Shown here in pieces: positions 60,875 through 64,000 of a DNA stretch of 64,000 nucleotides. The notes beneath the pieces were generated by a model, which did not search any database, was not told where the DNA came from, and saw only the letters and a list, made by a program, of their open reading frames with translations. Positions within the stretch are counted from its first letter, which is position 1; each line of letters begins with the position of its first letter. This stretch comes from Xestospongia bergquistia (Eukaryota; Porifera; Demospongiae; Haplosclerida; Petrosiidae). The stretch covers positions 2,237,001 through 2,301,000 of the forward strand of contig OZ014415.1 in assembly GCA_963965975.1 (NCBI GenBank), read 5' to 3'. The position numbers and the translations under genes were made by a program.

Positions 60875-63800
60875 TATCACAACATGTGCTACAATTATTA
60901 AAATATATATTCAGTTAAAGATATCAACATTATTGTATTAATAATAAAAATGGTTCCTATGTAAACTAATTAACAAAAACAATCAACTGATGATCTGAGT
61001 ACCAGATTAAAAAACACTTTGATGTAACTGCTATTATAAACAATTTTCAGGATAGAACCAAGTCCTTAATTTAATATCACAATAATTGAGTACCAGTGGC
61101 ACAGGTATAAATGAACACCAGGTATCTGACAAAATGTCTGATCAAATTACTTATTATCAATGGAATCATCATTACATAATAGCACAAGGACATAATTCAA
61201 CAAGATATCACAATATTCAACAAGATATTATAAATGATTCAGATAGTTAGTGAATATCCTTAATTATTTGCATCAATCGTGTCATTATGTTAGGATGATG
61301 CAATTATCATCTCTACTATAATGTTTGAATTCATTATATTGAACTGATATTAGTCATCACTATATTTACTTATTTCTTAGAAAATTATTTAAAAACTAGT
61401 AATAGAAAAGTTCCCAACGATGTTCAAACTTAAAAATACTCATATTTTAATTACTTTATTAATACATACCTTCATACAAAAGAATACTCATTAACTATAA
61501 TTTATGGAGTGAAGTTAGTAACACTAACAGTTGACTAAGTACAAACATATACTTTAAAATTGCTACACATGCATGTGCATAATCAACCACTGGCCATTGC
61601 ACACACCCACATATTTAATTACATCAACATTGACCCCTCAGCTGAAACTTGTTAATTATTCCATGTGTACTAGATCCACGTGGAATCTTTTAATCCTCGT
61701 AAATTTTGCAATGCTAAAAGTTAAAAAAGAACCAACAGTACTGTCAAGATCATCTGTCAAGTGTATGATTACTTTAATAAGGAAGCTAAGAAAATAAAAG
61801 AGGAAAGTATTGAAGTAAAGCAAGATGACAGTACAAGTAATAAATAAAATAATAATAGGTATTAAATGTAAACTAATGGAATTATTTGTTCTCTTATCTC
61901 AGAATAATTGAGTAACAGTGGCACAGATATAAATGGACTACCAGGTATATGGCAAAAATGTCTAATCAAATTACTTATTCTCAATGATATCATCTCTACA
62001 TAATAGTGCACAGAATTCAATGATATATCACTGATATTTTTTAAGTGATTCAGATAGTTACTGAATATCCTTAATTATTTGTGTCACCTGTGCAATAATG
62101 TAAGGATAATGTAATTGTCATCCCTACTATCTATTTTGGATTCTTTGTATTGAACAGATATTACATTTACTTTATTTTTTAGAAAATGCCTTCATTTGTT
62201 TTACTTTATTTTTAGAAAATTATTTTAATTTACTTGCATATATTAAGTTATATGTATTTTGGTGTCCTTTATAATTTACTACATTTCCTTGTTGGCTGAG
62301 TATGAAGGTTCAATGCTGATATATAGCACAATTTTAATTTATTTGCCAAATTATTTTTAAGATAGACATTTTCTACCTAGATTGTAGCATGTAGAAGGTA
62401 ATCATAGACTATTTTGAGCCATTTGCTATATTCATGTATATATATATACAGGTGCTTTTTTATTCCATTCAATGTTTTATGTGACTATCAAGAGCAACTA
62501 ATGAAATAAAGTAACTGTTATTGTTACCATTTCAAGTTGAACATGATTTATTAAGAGAATTTACTGTAACTCAAGAAAACCTTTTTATTAAAGAGCTCTT
62601 GTTTCTGCCAACTCTTAACAACTATTTGCTTCTGCTTAGTACAAAATATTAAGACTGCTATTATCTCAAATGTCTTTGTAGGGTTGGCCCACTTCATAAT
62701 CACACAACAAAGATAGTGTTCATTATATTAATGTTAATTTCTACGTATGTGTCCCAGTATAAGGTTAGGATTTTTTAAAGTTGGGGATTAGCAATCACTC
62801 AACATTATACATCAACAATTAACTAGACTATAGCAATAGTTGGGGGAAGGGGCTTAGCATCTCTTAATAGGTCTGAACCAGCCACATGCAATTTCTACCT
62901 CAATGTGACCTATTATTTTAACTCGAGTTTTACATTAAGGTAGTCTTGTCCAAATACCTACTCTACATATGTAGGAGAGCAGGTGAGAACAAGACTAGTA
63001 GCAATTATCTAAACTAAGATGATATTTCCATACACTTTCTGTTGAACAAAGTTGGCATTAATACCAAACTAAGTACCATGATTACATATTGTAGATATAA
63101 ATCTACACTATAATGCTCAATATATTATAGTGACCTGGTATATGTTATATGTTTTATATCAATGACTTACAATATAGTAAGAAAAGCACTCAAGACACAA
63201 AGGACTAGCAGTAGAAACGTTCCCAACGATGTTCCAACCTAAAAAATAATCAAAATCATATTACTTTAATTAGTTTATTAACGCATACTTCAAAACAAAA
63301 GAACACTTGTTAGCTATATATAATTTATGGAGCACTGTCAGTAACCCTGATTATCTGATTTTAAGCAGATCGCTACACGCATGCGCAAATCATTCAACTA
63401 GCAGGTCATCCACCCACGTATTTAATTACAGGACTACTGCTCTAATAAATTTTGGGAAGTTATCGTGACAGCCAGTCAAAGAAACCCTTTATAATATTGT
63501 TATAATGGTAGGTAGTTTAGGTTATGTCGCTAACAGTTTGACTTAGGAAAGTTCTAAGTAACTATAAAATAAAGCTGACATGTATCTTTACCTACAGGAC
63601 AATACATCCTACACTGATAGCATTTTGTCATATTGAGTTTAAATCTATCAATGTAATATATATATACACAATACAATTCGGTTGATCTGATATGACACTT
63701 TAATTTGTTCACTTGTGATTTTAATTTTTACCCTCTTCAAGTTATTTGAGCTTTTACTTAATAACAATTGTAATGTAAGACATAGTACTAGTAATAATTC

Positions 63801-64000
63801 TTGGTTCTTATTTATTATGTCTCATTTTAATGTCATTATGATGTGCTTTATATATATTAGCATGTAGTAATAACATTGAGTTTTTCAACAATATTTCTCT
63901 AATAATTATAACCATGGCAAAGTTATTACTAAAAATGTTCATAATAATAATATTTTTCAAGTCAACTATTACCAGAATCTTGTAAGTATAGTTTATTTTT
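60875..64000. other. 5' flank of ROCO3 with an internal duplication
   Basis: 60875-61650 and 61850-64000 are both related to the 31812-33690 block, so the flank is present one and a half to two times. The second copy reaches the point (ACCAGAATCTTGTAAGTATA) just before where alpha-galactosidase sequence starts in the other two flanks. A further GH27 fragment and perhaps another ROCO copy may follow right of the window. No gene supported here. Confidence 0.6.

Overview
The window is AT-rich animal DNA with compact spliced genes: introns mostly 40-300 bases, GT-AG boundaries, animal-type genes (MTR4, TMPPE, guanylate kinase, FN3 receptors, Roc-COR and death-fold proteins). Gene content and style suggest a sponge such as Amphimedon; that is an inference from memory, not from a search. 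All exon models were built by hand from reading frame, splice sites and phase.

Left part (1-17.7 kb), single-copy genes: the 3' exons of an MTR4/MTREX RNA helicase (+); a TKL-like kinase fused to a coiled coil, a DUSP domain and tandem USP4/15-type ubiquitin-like domains (+), with a frameshift in its first exon; a complete TMPPE-like membrane metallophosphoesterase (-); a short predicted mitochondrial membrane protein (+) sharing a 64-base gap with TMPPE; guanylate kinase GUK1 (+); and an 889-residue surface receptor with FN3 domains and an ITAM-like tail (+).

Right part (18-64 kb): three tandem paralogues on the minus strand of a Roc-COR GTPase gene (ROCO1, 2 and 3) separated by duplicated flanks that carry dead alpha-galactosidase and receptor fragments. 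Each gene starts with a 30-base exon coding MA(K/E).. and ending in phase 0. Then comes an array of about 200-base tandem repeats. In every repeat an intact 3' splice site (CTATTTAG) is followed after exactly three bases by an intact 5' splice site (GTAAGTATG). I count 34, 33 and 14 units. The three bases vary from unit to unit while the flanks are conserved, none of the 81 triplets is a stop, and the frame closes perfectly onto a downstream 19-base microexon and the 2045-base Roc-COR exon. The simplest reading is that each repeat is a single-codon microexon, so the N-terminal linker of each protein is assembled one amino acid per exon. This is the main discovery of the window.

Downstream of the Roc-COR exon, phase-1 symmetric exons supply interchangeable tails: death domains (two alternative last exons in ROCO1, one in ROCO2) or a CARD-like exon plus a ZU5 module (ROCO3). 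The locus looks like an expanding family of innate-immune or cell-death type signalling GTPases, with variation in the N-terminal linker and in the C-terminal adaptor domain. No viral or LTR elements were recognised.
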